In this document: one piece after another, positions 1 to 8,023 of the stretch | Layout of the letters: the number at the start of each line of letters is the position of its first letter | Position numbering within the stretch: the first letter of the stretch is position 1 | From: Chromatiaceae bacterium | Lineage (GTDB): Bacteria > Pseudomonadota > Gammaproteobacteria > Chromatiales > Chromatiaceae | Length of the DNA stretch: 64,000 nt | Direction: 5' to 3' | Assembly: GCA_024235395.1 (NCBI GenBank) | Contig: JACKMK010000002.1 | Span: forward strand, 496,001 to 560,000 | Notes under the pieces: generated by a model | The model's database searches: none | Seen by the model: the letters and a program-made list of their open reading frames with translations, nothing else | What the model was told of the DNA's origin: nothing | Translations under genes and position numbers: made by a program

Positions 1-1807
1 TGCGCACCAGGTCGGCCCCGTCAGGCTGGTCGGCCCTGAGCTCCGCATTGATCGACCAGGCAATCGCCTGCAGGTGGTCGACGATCGCCTCGGTGCGCGC
101 CAGCGGCGTTCCCTGCGGCAACAGCAACCGGGCCTCGACCACGTCGCCCTCGATATCCGGAAATCCGGTGAATTTCAGCTTGCCGCCGATCGGCATCGAG
201 ATGGCGAACAGAAACAGCATGCAGACGATGCCGACGGTCAGGTAGCGCCATCGGATCGCGCGCTCCAGCAAGGCTGCGAAGCGCCGGTCGCGAAACGCGG
301 CGAAGTGCCGTTCGAAGGCCATGCGCATGCGACCCGGGCTGCGCGCCGCGGCGTGCTGCAACGAATGCCCGAGATGACTCGGCAGGATCAGGAAGGCCTC
401 GACCAGGCTGACGACGATGACCAGGATGAGCACCATCGGGACGACGCGCAGGACCTGACCGATATCGCCGCCGATGAACGCCAGCGAGCCGAACACCAGC
501 AAGGTGGTCGCGAACGACGACAGGACACCTTGCCGCACCTGCGTCGCGCCGGTCACGGCCGCCTGCAGCGGTCGATCGCCCTTTTCCAGGCGCGCGGCGA
601 TGTTCTCGGCAATGACGATCGCGTCATCCATCAAAAGGCCGATGCCGATCAGCAGCCCGACCATCGAGATCATGTTGATGCTGATACCGAGCAACGGCAA
701 TACGAACAAGGCACCGAGGAACGACACCGGCAGACCCATCGTGACCCAGAAGCTGTAGCGGAAGCTGAAGAACAGCCACAGCACCAGGAAGACCAGGATC
801 AACCCTTGAACGCCGTTTTGCACCAGCATGTCGAGGCGGTCGCGGACTACCGAGGAGCGGTCCTGGGTGAGTGTCAGCGTGATGCCGGTCGGAGCCAGTG
901 CCTGTGCATCGGCGACAAAGGCCTCGACAGCGGCGAAGGTGTCGAGGATGTCCTGCGCGCGCGTCTTGGCGACGTCGAGCACCGCCGCCCGTCGACCGTT
1001 GAACAGCACCTTGTCCTCGGCGCGCTCGAACTGGTCGCTGATCGTGGCGATCTCGCCGAGGCGAATCGTCGCGCCGCTGCTACTCGAAATCACGACCAGG
1101 TCGCGCAACGTGGACGCGGTCTTACGCTGGTCGTCGAAGCGCAGCAGTATGTCTTCGTCGCCGCCGAGCAGTTCGCCGGCCGGGCTGGTGACGCTCTGAC
1201 GTTGCACCGCCGCGGCGATATCGGCAGCGGAGAGGCCGAAACGGCGCATCGTCGCGGCGTCTATCTCGATGCGTATCTGGTGCGTCGAAAAACCCTTGAC
1301 GGTCACGGTCGCGACCTGCGGCAGCGTCTGCAGGCGTGACTTGATGTCCTCGGCATAGGCCTTCAACACCACCGGGTCTTCCGGGCCGGTGATCGCGATC
1401 GATACGACCGCCTCTGTGCGTGCCAGTTCCTGTACCACCGGAGGCTCGGCCTGATCCGGAAAATCGACGATCGCATCGACCTCGGATTTGACGTCGTCGA
1501 GGAAACGCGCCATATCGGCGCCCTCGCGCATCACCGCGACCGCGATGCCTATCCCCTCGCGCGCCTCGCAGCGGGTCTCGTCGATGTCGGAGATCCCGTC
1601 GATCGCATCCTCGAGGCGCCGGCAGATCGCGTCCTCGACCTCGTCCGTGGTGGCGCCCTTGTACACCACGCGGACCTCGACCTTGTCGTTGGTGATCTCG
1701 GGAAAGGTCTCGCGCTTGAGGCCGGGCAACGCCACCAGGCCGAGGATCATGATCGCGGCCATGAACAGGTTGGCCGCGGTCGGGTGGCGGGCGAACCAGG
1801 CGATCAT
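1..1807 (-). CDS. RND family efflux permease, N-terminal 602 residues (cut by window edge)
   Basis: This is the N-terminal part of an AcrB/MexB-type proton-driven inner-membrane exporter; the gene runs off the left edge. The protein opens with a cytoplasmic stub MIAWFARHP and a first membrane helix. A large periplasmic porter region follows (KRETFPEI onward). It then has the packed helix block with the conserved GLLIGIGLLMDDAIVIAEN stretch near residues 390-410, which carries the adjacent aspartates of the proton relay. The ATG overlaps the TGA of the upstream adaptor by four bases, a typical translational-coupling arrangement. Substrate cannot be told from sequence; this branch (short N-terminus, adaptor first) is often annotated as a multidrug or metal-independent RND pump. 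An outer-membrane factor is not visible here. Confidence 0.93.
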   Translation of the reverse strand, partial: MIAWFARHPTAANLFMAAIMILGLVALPGLKRETFPEITNDKVEVRVVYKGATTDEVEDAICRRLEDAIDGISDIDETRCEAREGIGIAVAVMREGADMARFLDDVKSEVDAIVDFPDQAEPPVVQELARTEAVVSIAITGPEDPVVLKAYAEDIKSRLQTLPQVATVTVKGFSTHQIRIEIDAATMRRFGLSAADIAAAVQRQSVTSPAGELLGGDEDILLRFDDQRKTASTLRDLVVISSSSGATIRLGEIATISDQFERAEDKVLFNGRRAAVLDVAKTRAQDILDTFAAVEAFVADAQALAPTGITLTLTQDRSSVVRDRLDMLVQNGVQGLILVFLVLWLFFSFRYSFWVTMGLPVSFLGALFVLPLLGISINMISMVGLLIGIGLLMDDAIVIAENIAARLEKGDRPLQAAVTGATQVRQGVLSSFATTLLVFGSLAFIGGDIGQVLRVVPMVLILVIVVSLVEAFLILPSHLGHSLQHAAARSPGRMRMAFERHFAAFRDRRFAALLERAIRWRYLTVGIVCMLFLFAISMPIGGKLKFTGFPDIEGDVVEARLLLPQGTPLARTEAIVDHLQAIAWSINAELRADQPDGADLVR

Positions 1808-3132
1808 GGTTTCCCCGGTGCGGTATTGGCGCCGGCCAACTGGGCCTGGATCTCGGCGTCCGGAACGGGATCGAGCAGCATCCCTTTTACCGCCGGTATC
1901 GGATCACTGACGACCACGCGATCGCCGTCGTGAATACCGTCGTCGATCACGCTCAGGCCGTTCTGGCTGAACAGGATCTCGACCGGCTCAATGCGCAGGC
2001 GTTGCTGATCATCGACCAGGTACACCTTACCGCCGCGTATCGCGCTGCGGGGTATGACGATGCGTTCGACCTGGGTCCGCCCACGGATCTCGACCTGCAC
2101 GAACATCCCTTTGGACAAGGGTGGCCGGCGGCCCGGGATTGCCTGACCGAGCGGGTCGTCGACGGCGATGACGACACCGATCGTACGTGTCTGCGGGTCG
2201 ACCAGGTCGCTGAAACGCACGAACTGCGCCTGCCATTCCGCAGTGAGGCCACCGAGGTCCATGCGAACCAGGGGGGCGAAGCCGGTGAAATCTGCGAGCC
2301 GCGTCTGCATCTCCCCAACGGTGGGCACTGCGTCCTCGCGGCCGGCAAACAGGTTGCGCAGTGACGACATCGCGACCTGTGCCACGATCTCCACACGATC
2401 GACGCCGTCGCCACGAAACAGCGTCTGGCCAATGGTGACGTACTGATGTTTTTCCACTGCGAGCTCGGTGATCCGCAGATTGAACGGCGCCTCGACCCGG
2501 GTGTTCGCGAGATCGCGTTCGGCCTGCGCCAGCTTGGCCTCGAGCAACCGACGTTGCGCGGGGATCAGCGCCAGGGTGTTCTCCGTGTTCTGCACGGCGG
2601 TCTGCGCGCTGAGCACGCTGCGTTCGGCGCTGTCGACGTCGCTGCGCGATGCCGTGCCCTTGGCGGACAGGTTGGAGATGCGTTCGCGCTCACGTCGCGC
2701 CAGGTTCAGATTGCGCCGGTCGATCTCCAAAGAGGCGTGCGTGGCTTCCTCGCGCGCAGCGAGTTCGGCAAGTTCGGCGTTCGCCTGTGCGAGCTTGAGT
2801 TCGTAGTCGACGGGATCGATCGCGAACAGCAGAGTCCCGGCCGGAAGAATCTCACCGTCGCGCAGCCGCGGATGGGTCTCGACGATGCGTCCGGCGACCT
2901 GCGCAACCGCGGCCCAGACCTTTGCCGGCTGGACCTCGCCGTAGCCGTCGGCGACGGGTACCAGGTCGATCGCGCGGGCTGATACCACGCGCACCGGGTG
3001 GCTGATCTCAACGGGATCGGTGCGCGTCGGCGGTTGCCGCCCGCCCGCCATCACTACGACCGCCAGGATCCCAACCGCCAGCGGCGGCAGCAACCACAGG
3101 ACACGCCAACGGGACTCGGATGGATCGGCCAT
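1804..3132 (-). CDS. RND efflux periplasmic adaptor (HlyD/AcrA family membrane fusion protein)
   Basis: 442 residues. An N-terminal membrane anchor (about residues 9-28, LWLLPPLAVGILAVVVMAG) has no lipobox cysteine, so it is probably an inner-membrane-anchored rather than lipidated adaptor. It is followed by a lipoyl half-motif (about 75-110), a long alpha-hairpin rich in Ala, Glu and Arg (about 115-210), the second lipoyl half and beta-barrel (VEAPFNLRITELAVEKHQYV, about 215-235) and a membrane-proximal domain. It would join the RND permease encoded downstream to an outer-membrane channel. It overlaps the permease gene by 4 bp and starts 34 bp after the upstream oxidoreductase, so all three may be co-transcribed. 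Confidence 0.93.
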   Translation of the reverse strand: MADPSESRWRVLWLLPPLAVGILAVVVMAGGRQPPTRTDPVEISHPVRVVSARAIDLVPVADGYGEVQPAKVWAAVAQVAGRIVETHPRLRDGEILPAGTLLFAIDPVDYELKLAQANAELAELAAREEATHASLEIDRRNLNLARRERERISNLSAKGTASRSDVDSAERSVLSAQTAVQNTENTLALIPAQRRLLEAKLAQAERDLANTRVEAPFNLRITELAVEKHQYVTIGQTLFRGDGVDRVEIVAQVAMSSLRNLFAGREDAVPTVGEMQTRLADFTGFAPLVRMDLGGLTAEWQAQFVRFSDLVDPQTRTIGVVIAVDDPLGQAIPGRRPPLSKGMFVQVEIRGRTQVERIVIPRSAIRGGKVYLVDDQQRLRIEPVEILFSQNGLSVIDDGIHDGDRVVVSDPIPAVKGMLLDPVPDAEIQAQLAGANTAPGKP

Positions 3133-3166
3133 GGGTTATTCGCTTCTCATCGTGGATTGGAACGGG

Positions 3167-4159
3167 TCAGGCATTGAGGTCGATCAGCACGCGCCCGCGG
3201 ATCGCGCCTTCGGTGATCTGTTCCGCAAGCCCCGGCAATGCATCGAGACCCGCGACCCGGGTCATCGCATCCAGGGCCCCATGCGGGAGGTCTCGCGCCA
3301 GGCGCTCCCAGGCTGTGCGCCGACGCGGGCCCGGACATTGCACTGAATCGACACCCCGCAAGGTCACGTTGCGCAGTATGAACGGCATCACCGTGGTCGG
3401 CAGGTCGGCGCCCCCGGCCAGGCCGCAGGCCGCCACGCAGCCGTTGTAACGCGTCTCCGCCAGTACCCGCGCCAGCATGACGCCGCCCACGGTATCGATG
3501 GCGCCGTCCCATCTTTGGCCTTCCAGCGGTCGTGGCGGGACACTCATCTCTTCGCGCGACAGGATCTCCTGTGCGCCGAGGTTGCGCAGATAGTCGGCCG
3601 CCTCCGGTTTGCCGCTGACCGCGGCGACGCGATAACCGAGCTTTGACAGCAGCGCGACCGCGACGCTGCCCACGCCGCCCGATGCCCCGGTTACCAGCAC
3701 GCTGCCATCGCCGGGCGCGACCCCGGACTCCTCCAGCGCCATCACACACAGCATCGCGGTGAAGCCGGCCGTGCCGATGACCATCGCAGACCGCGTATCG
3801 AGTCCTTGCGGCAACGGTACCAGCCATTGCGACTGGACGCGCTGACGCTGGCTGTAGCCGCCCCAGTATTTTTCGCCGACACCCCAGCCGGTCAGCACCA
3901 CCGGATCGCCGGGCGCGTAGTCGGCGCTGGCGGATTCCAGGACGCGTCCGGCCAGGTCGATGCCGGGGACCATCGGCCATGCGCGGACGATCTTGCCTTT
4001 GCCGGTGATCGCCAACCCGTCCTTGTAGTTCAGGCTGGAATATTCGACCGCCAGCAACACATCGCCTTGCGGCAGGTCGTCGGTCGAGAGCCGTCGGATC
4101 TGGCTGATCGTCTTGCCGTCTTCCTCGTTCAAAACAAGGGCCTTGAATTGTTCTGACAT
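3167..4159 (-). CDS. acuI: MDR-superfamily NADPH oxidoreductase, AcuI/YhdH type (acrylyl-CoA reductase-like)
   Basis: 330 residues, the usual size of the YhdH/AcuI family. An N-terminal GroES-like domain (YSSLNYKDGLAITGKGKIV, about 41-60) is followed by a Rossmann domain with the nucleotide-binding stretch VTGASGGVGSVAVALLSKLG near 150-170. No structural-zinc cysteine cluster is visible, as expected for this branch. Family members reduce acryloyl-CoA to propionyl-CoA with NADPH, which links them to 3-hydroxypropionate or DMSP breakdown and to detoxification of reactive acrylyl groups. Chosen start: MSEQFKALVLNEEDG. It lies just upstream of the RND genes; whether it is functionally tied to the pump is unknown. 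Confidence 0.85.
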   Translation of the reverse strand: MSEQFKALVLNEEDGKTISQIRRLSTDDLPQGDVLLAVEYSSLNYKDGLAITGKGKIVRAWPMVPGIDLAGRVLESASADYAPGDPVVLTGWGVGEKYWGGYSQRQRVQSQWLVPLPQGLDTRSAMVIGTAGFTAMLCVMALEESGVAPGDGSVLVTGASGGVGSVAVALLSKLGYRVAAVSGKPEAADYLRNLGAQEILSREEMSVPPRPLEGQRWDGAIDTVGGVMLARVLAETRYNGCVAACGLAGGADLPTTVMPFILRNVTLRGVDSVQCPGPRRRTAWERLARDLPHGALDAMTRVAGLDALPGLAEQITEGAIRGRVLIDLNA

Positions 4160-4489
4160 GGTGACTCCCGACCGGTCGTTGGCGACAGGGTGATGGCATC
4201 GACCGCAGCACGGCTATCGATTGCGACTGCCCGGACACTGGATATCAGGTTTTATGGACTATGGGAACCGCGCATACCGGGAATCTTTCGGATGCTGCGC
4301 GGCCGGTGGCCTTGTCCGGAGGCCGGTTCCGGGCGATCCCGCGTCCCGGGTTTTCGCGACCCGGTGCGCAGATTCGCTGTGTCGGCGATGCCGATCGGTA
4401 GCCGGCGTGAATAACCGGGCGTTGGGTGCGTCTTTATCGGCAGACCCCGTTGCCGCGTCGTCGGTCGCCGCCATCAGGAGGACAAGTGC
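4160..4489. other. 330-bp intergenic region between acuI and the DsrC-like gene
   Basis: This is the gap between two divergently transcribed genes, so it should hold both promoters. I find no convincing -35/-10 pair, no strong palindrome and no coding signal in either direction. The only clear element is the ribosome binding site AGGAGGA at 4476-4482, seven bases before the ATG of the DsrC-like gene. Confidence 0.5.
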
Positions 4490-4843
4490 ATGGCCAGTAC
4501 AATCGGGATCAGACCGGCCGACCCGTTGCCGAGTTTCCCGTTCGCGCCCGAAGGCTGGCAGCCCAGCGACGTGGCGAGGCTGGCCGCGCAGCAGGGCCTG
4601 GTGTTGCGCGAAGAGCATTTCGAAGTCGTGCGTGCCCTGCAGGCGTACGTTTCGACGCACGATCAGCCCCGTTTCAGTGCCCGCGAACTGCGGGATGCGC
4701 TCGACCTGCGGTTTCACTCGCGCGGTGGCATCGGGTTTCTTTATCGACTGTTCCCGGGTGGGCCGGTGGCACAGGGCTGCCAGTTTGCCGGCCTGCCGGT
4801 ACCGACCGGGGCGATCGATCGTTCGTTTGGCTCCGTCCAGTGA
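4490..4843 (+). CDS. DsrC/TusE-family sulfur-carrier-like protein lacking the C-terminal CysA
   Basis: 117 residues, recognised from the DsrC core: HFEVVRALQAY (43-53), a basic helix and the C-terminal arm LFPGGPVAQGCQFAGLPVPTG (88-107). DsrC proteins carry two redox cysteines on this arm: CysB in the QGC motif and CysA eleven residues later as the penultimate residue. CysB is present here (Cys97), but the CysA position is Ala108 and the chain continues for nine more residues (to SFGSVQ). TusE proteins keep CysA and lack CysB, so this is the opposite pattern. The protein therefore cannot form the usual CysA-CysB disulfide or trisulfide and may be regulatory or a divergent paralogue. It stands alone: no dsrAB, dsrEFH, tusBCD or hdr gene is nearby. 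The strong AGGAGGA ribosome site fixes the start. Confidence 0.85.
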   Translation: MASTIGIRPADPLPSFPFAPEGWQPSDVARLAAQQGLVLREEHFEVVRALQAYVSTHDQPRFSARELRDALDLRFHSRGGIGFLYRLFPGGPVAQGCQFAGLPVPTGAIDRSFGSVQ

Positions 4844-4881
4844 GCCCGGACGCCACAACCGCGCCGGCGCGGTAGCGGTGC

Positions 4882-6153
4882 TCAGAACAAGGTGACGTCG
4901 GCGTTCTGTGCGGTAGCCGGCGGCGTTCCGGGTGCGGAGGGCACCTCGCGCGTCTCCCGCTGGCGGCCGTCGCGCATGCTTTCGTCCCAACCGTTCTCCG
5001 AGACCTGGAAGCGCTCGATCTTGACCCGCAGGAACTGGCCAAGCTTCGCCAGATCGTTCGAGCTCACGGTCGTCTTCTCGCCCGCGTCGGGTGCGATCGC
5101 CTCGAGGTCGATCAGTGCCTCGACCGCGGATTGTGACTCCTGCGCGGTGGATTTCTGCTGTTCCATCGCCTGTTGGATCGATGCGGCGATCGCCGAGATC
5201 TCGCCCACCTTCGCCTCGATGTCGGTCAGGTGCTGCTCGGATGCCGTCGCCAGCTGCTGGGTGCGATCGGCAAACTCCCGCCCGCTGGACATGGTGTGCA
5301 CCACCGCGTCGGTATCGGTCTGGATGGTCTTGATGACCTCCTGTACCTCGAGGGTGGAACGCCGGGTACGCTCGGCAAGGCTGCGCACCTCGTCGGCGAC
5401 CACCGCGAAGCCGCGGCCCTGTTCGCCGGCACGCGCGGCCTCGATCGCCGCATTCAGGGCGAGCAGGTTGGTCTGATTGGCGATCTCGTTGATCACGTCG
5501 ATGATCTTTCCGATGTCGCCGCTGTTTGCCGCCAGCCGCTCGACGCTGGTCTCGGCCTCGCTCATCTGGCTGTTCAGGTGCTGCATGCTGGTCGCCGTTT
5601 CGCGGAATGCCTGTTGGCAGGCAACGACCCGCGACTGCGTCTGGGCGACGGCCTGATTGGTGGTGTCGATCTGGTGGTACACCGACTCCGAGGCGTCGCG
5701 CATCTTTCCGACGGCACTGGCCACGGTCTGGCTGTACAGTTTCTGCATACCGGCGCGTTGCGCCTGGAACCCGTAGCTGTCGGCGAGCTCACTCGATATG
5801 GGGACCAAACGGCTGGCCGACGCGGCGATCGCCGTCACTGCCGCATCACTGGCCGCTCTGAACTGGTTGATCGCCATGCAGAGGTCGCGCACCGGGCCGA
5901 CACCTTCGGCCGCGAGTCGTGTGCGGAGATCGATGGTGTCGTTGTTCGGTATTGCGCCGAGGGTACGGACCGCATCGCGCGCGGGTTTCACGATCTGGGC
6001 GCGATATGCCCACCAGATGCCGCCAGTGAGCAATGCATTGCTCGTCAGAATCGCCGCAAACGGGTACCAGCCGAGCGCCAGCAGGGCGACCGCGAGCAGA
6101 GCGGTGCCTGAAATCACAAGGACGAACACGAGCGGCCGCCAGAATCGGTTCAC
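4882..6153 (-). CDS. Methyl-accepting chemotaxis protein without periplasmic sensor domain
   Basis: 423 residues. Two closely spaced membrane helices (about 8-28 and 32-50) are joined by only a few residues, so there is no extracytoplasmic ligand domain. A short HAMP-like linker and coiled coil follow. The signalling tip is unmistakable: the run NEIANQTNLLALNAAIEAARAG and then GFAVVADEVRSLAERT near residues 230-270. It would relay an internal or membrane-borne signal (redox, energy state) to CheA/CheW. The C-terminus is a loose Pro/Ala-rich tail ending ADVTLF, with no CheR-binding NWETF-type pentapeptide. No other chemotaxis gene is in the window. Confidence 0.93.
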   Translation of the reverse strand: MNRFWRPLVFVLVISGTALLAVALLALGWYPFAAILTSNALLTGGIWWAYRAQIVKPARDAVRTLGAIPNNDTIDLRTRLAAEGVGPVRDLCMAINQFRAASDAAVTAIAASASRLVPISSELADSYGFQAQRAGMQKLYSQTVASAVGKMRDASESVYHQIDTTNQAVAQTQSRVVACQQAFRETATSMQHLNSQMSEAETSVERLAANSGDIGKIIDVINEIANQTNLLALNAAIEAARAGEQGRGFAVVADEVRSLAERTRRSTLEVQEVIKTIQTDTDAVVHTMSSGREFADRTQQLATASEQHLTDIEAKVGEISAIAASIQQAMEQQKSTAQESQSAVEALIDLEAIAPDAGEKTTVSSNDLAKLGQFLRVKIERFQVSENGWDESMRDGRQRETREVPSAPGTPPATAQNADVTLF

Positions 6154-6280
6154 CTCGGCAGCGCTCCAAGGGTGGTGATTCGGGCGTTCGCTACGGCATG
6201 CATCACGGTTCTCGCAGGTTGGGTGGATCTCGGCCTGACCGCCGGACTATAAGGGCATAGCGTGCGGTGACGGCCGTACT

Positions 6281-7939
6281 TTAGTTCGCCGTCGGTCGGG
6301 CATCCGCCGGCTCCTCGGTCTCGATCAGTCCCTGGAACGTCTCGGCGACGTGTTCCGCGAAGCTTTCTCCGGCGCTGGCGTAGAAATTGAACACGGCGTG
6401 CACGCCGGCCTTGCGCAGCGCCTCCTCGTGATCCGGGTAGTGCGCGACCGAGGCCAGCTGAAGTTCGAAACGCTGTTCCTGCAGCAGTTTCACGACCGCC
6501 ATGTTCGAGCGGTGGTCGGAAAACGCCAGCAGTGCCAGCTTCACATGCCCGGTGCGCTCGGCGCGCGCCCAGAAATCCGCGTCGGTCGCATCACCGTGGG
6601 TGACGTTGCGGCCGGCACTTCGGTGGCGATGCACATAGTCCTCGTTGATATCGATGCCGAGCACCACATCGCCCCAGCGTGCACGCAGGTAGTCGTACGC
6701 TCCGGTGCCGACCCGGCCCATGCCGAACACCACGACCTGTGCCTTGCCGGCACGGATCATTTCGTCGCCGGGAAGCCGTGCGCGGGTCTGAAACCGGTGC
6801 AGCGGGTGTCGCCAGCGCGCGTACAGCTGGCGCGAAACCGCGTTGAGCGGCGAGGCGATCAGGAAGCTGATTGCCAGCGCCAGGGCGATCACCGAAAGCC
6901 ATGCCTGATCGATCCACGCATGACTCACGCCCACTGCACCGACGATCAATCCGAACTCGCTGAAGTTCGTCAGGCCAAGTCCCGCCAGCGTTGCGCTGCG
7001 CGCCCGCATGCGTTGGCGCGTCATCAACAGGAAATACAGCACTGTCTTGGCCGGAACGATCAGTATCACCAGCAGCGATGCGGCCGCCAGGGTGCCCCAG
7101 CTGATCTCGCCGGAAAGCCCGATCGAGAGGAAAAAGCCGATCAGGAACAGATCCTTGAAGCTCAACAGGGATTTGGCCAGCTCGTTGGTCTTCGGGTGAC
7201 CGGACAGCAACACGCCGAGGGCCAGCGCGCCGAGGTCCGCCTTGACGCCGACCAGTTCGAACAGGCCGGCCCCTGCGAGCGGGGTCAGCCAGCCGAGCAG
7301 GATGAGCAGCTCGCCGTGGCCGACGCGCTCCAGGATACCGAGCAGTACGGGGCGCAGCGGGATCAGCCCGAACAGCAGCAGCGCCCAGATACTCGGAAGC
7401 TTGCCCGCCGAAGCCGCAATGAAAACCACGGCGAAGATGTCCTGCACGATCAGCAACCCGATCGCGATGCGCGCGTGGATCGAGCCCATCTCGCCGCGCG
7501 CCTCGAACACCTTTACCGCGAACACGGTACTGGAAAAGCTCAGCGCAAACCCGATCAGCAGCGCCGCGGAGAAGGACATCCCGGTAAACAGTGGCACACC
7601 GGCAAATGCCAACACGCTGACCAGCACCGTGACGATGGTGATCGTCGCCAGCATATGTATGCTCGCTGTCGCCCATACGACAGGGGCGATCAGGTCTTTG
7701 ATATGCAGTTTCAGGCCGATCGTGAACAACAGCAGCGTAACGCCGAGGTCGGCTATCTCCTGCAACATCGGTGTGTTGCGCATGCCGAGTGCCCCAAGCG
7801 CGAAGCCGGCGGCGAGAAAACCCATCAGTGGCGGCAGGTTGCTCAGTCGCGCCGCGAGTCCGAACAGGAATGCCACAGCCAGCGGCAGGACATTCATCAC
7901 GTCGAATGCGGCAAGGTTTATCGGTGCGAGGGATTGCAT
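6281..7939 (-). CDS. CPA2 family monovalent cation/proton antiporter with RCK (TrkA-N) domain
   Basis: 552 residues: about 12 membrane helices in the first 380 (Na+/H+ exchanger fold, with the LSFSSTVFAVKVFE stretch of Kef/YbaL proteins near 175). A cytoplasmic RCK domain begins VVFGMGRVGTGAYDYL (about 412) with an acidic strand end at LGID for NAD(H) or nucleotide binding. This is the architecture of KefB/KefC/YbaL potassium efflux systems. The usual C-terminal TrkA-C domain is absent, and no KefF/KefG ancillary reductase gene is adjacent, so glutathione gating should not be assumed. It probably exchanges K+ (or Na+) for protons in pH or electrophile stress. Confidence 0.9.
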   Translation of the reverse strand: MQSLAPINLAAFDVMNVLPLAVAFLFGLAARLSNLPPLMGFLAAGFALGALGMRNTPMLQEIADLGVTLLLFTIGLKLHIKDLIAPVVWATASIHMLATITIVTVLVSVLAFAGVPLFTGMSFSAALLIGFALSFSSTVFAVKVFEARGEMGSIHARIAIGLLIVQDIFAVVFIAASAGKLPSIWALLLFGLIPLRPVLLGILERVGHGELLILLGWLTPLAGAGLFELVGVKADLGALALGVLLSGHPKTNELAKSLLSFKDLFLIGFFLSIGLSGEISWGTLAAASLLVILIVPAKTVLYFLLMTRQRMRARSATLAGLGLTNFSEFGLIVGAVGVSHAWIDQAWLSVIALALAISFLIASPLNAVSRQLYARWRHPLHRFQTRARLPGDEMIRAGKAQVVVFGMGRVGTGAYDYLRARWGDVVLGIDINEDYVHRHRSAGRNVTHGDATDADFWARAERTGHVKLALLAFSDHRSNMAVVKLLQEQRFELQLASVAHYPDHEEALRKAGVHAVFNFYASAGESFAEHVAETFQGLIETEEPADARPTAN

Positions 7940-8023
7940 GGCGCTGTCGACCCGGGGTTCGTTGTGCGAGATGTTCGCACGAACGCCCCGCGTTTTGTTC
8001 TCGGCCTCCGCGCTGTGATCGGT

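Noticed and set aside
74..1339. A 421-codon open frame on the plus strand at the left end
   Set aside because: Antisense to the RND permease, which carries unmistakable family motifs.
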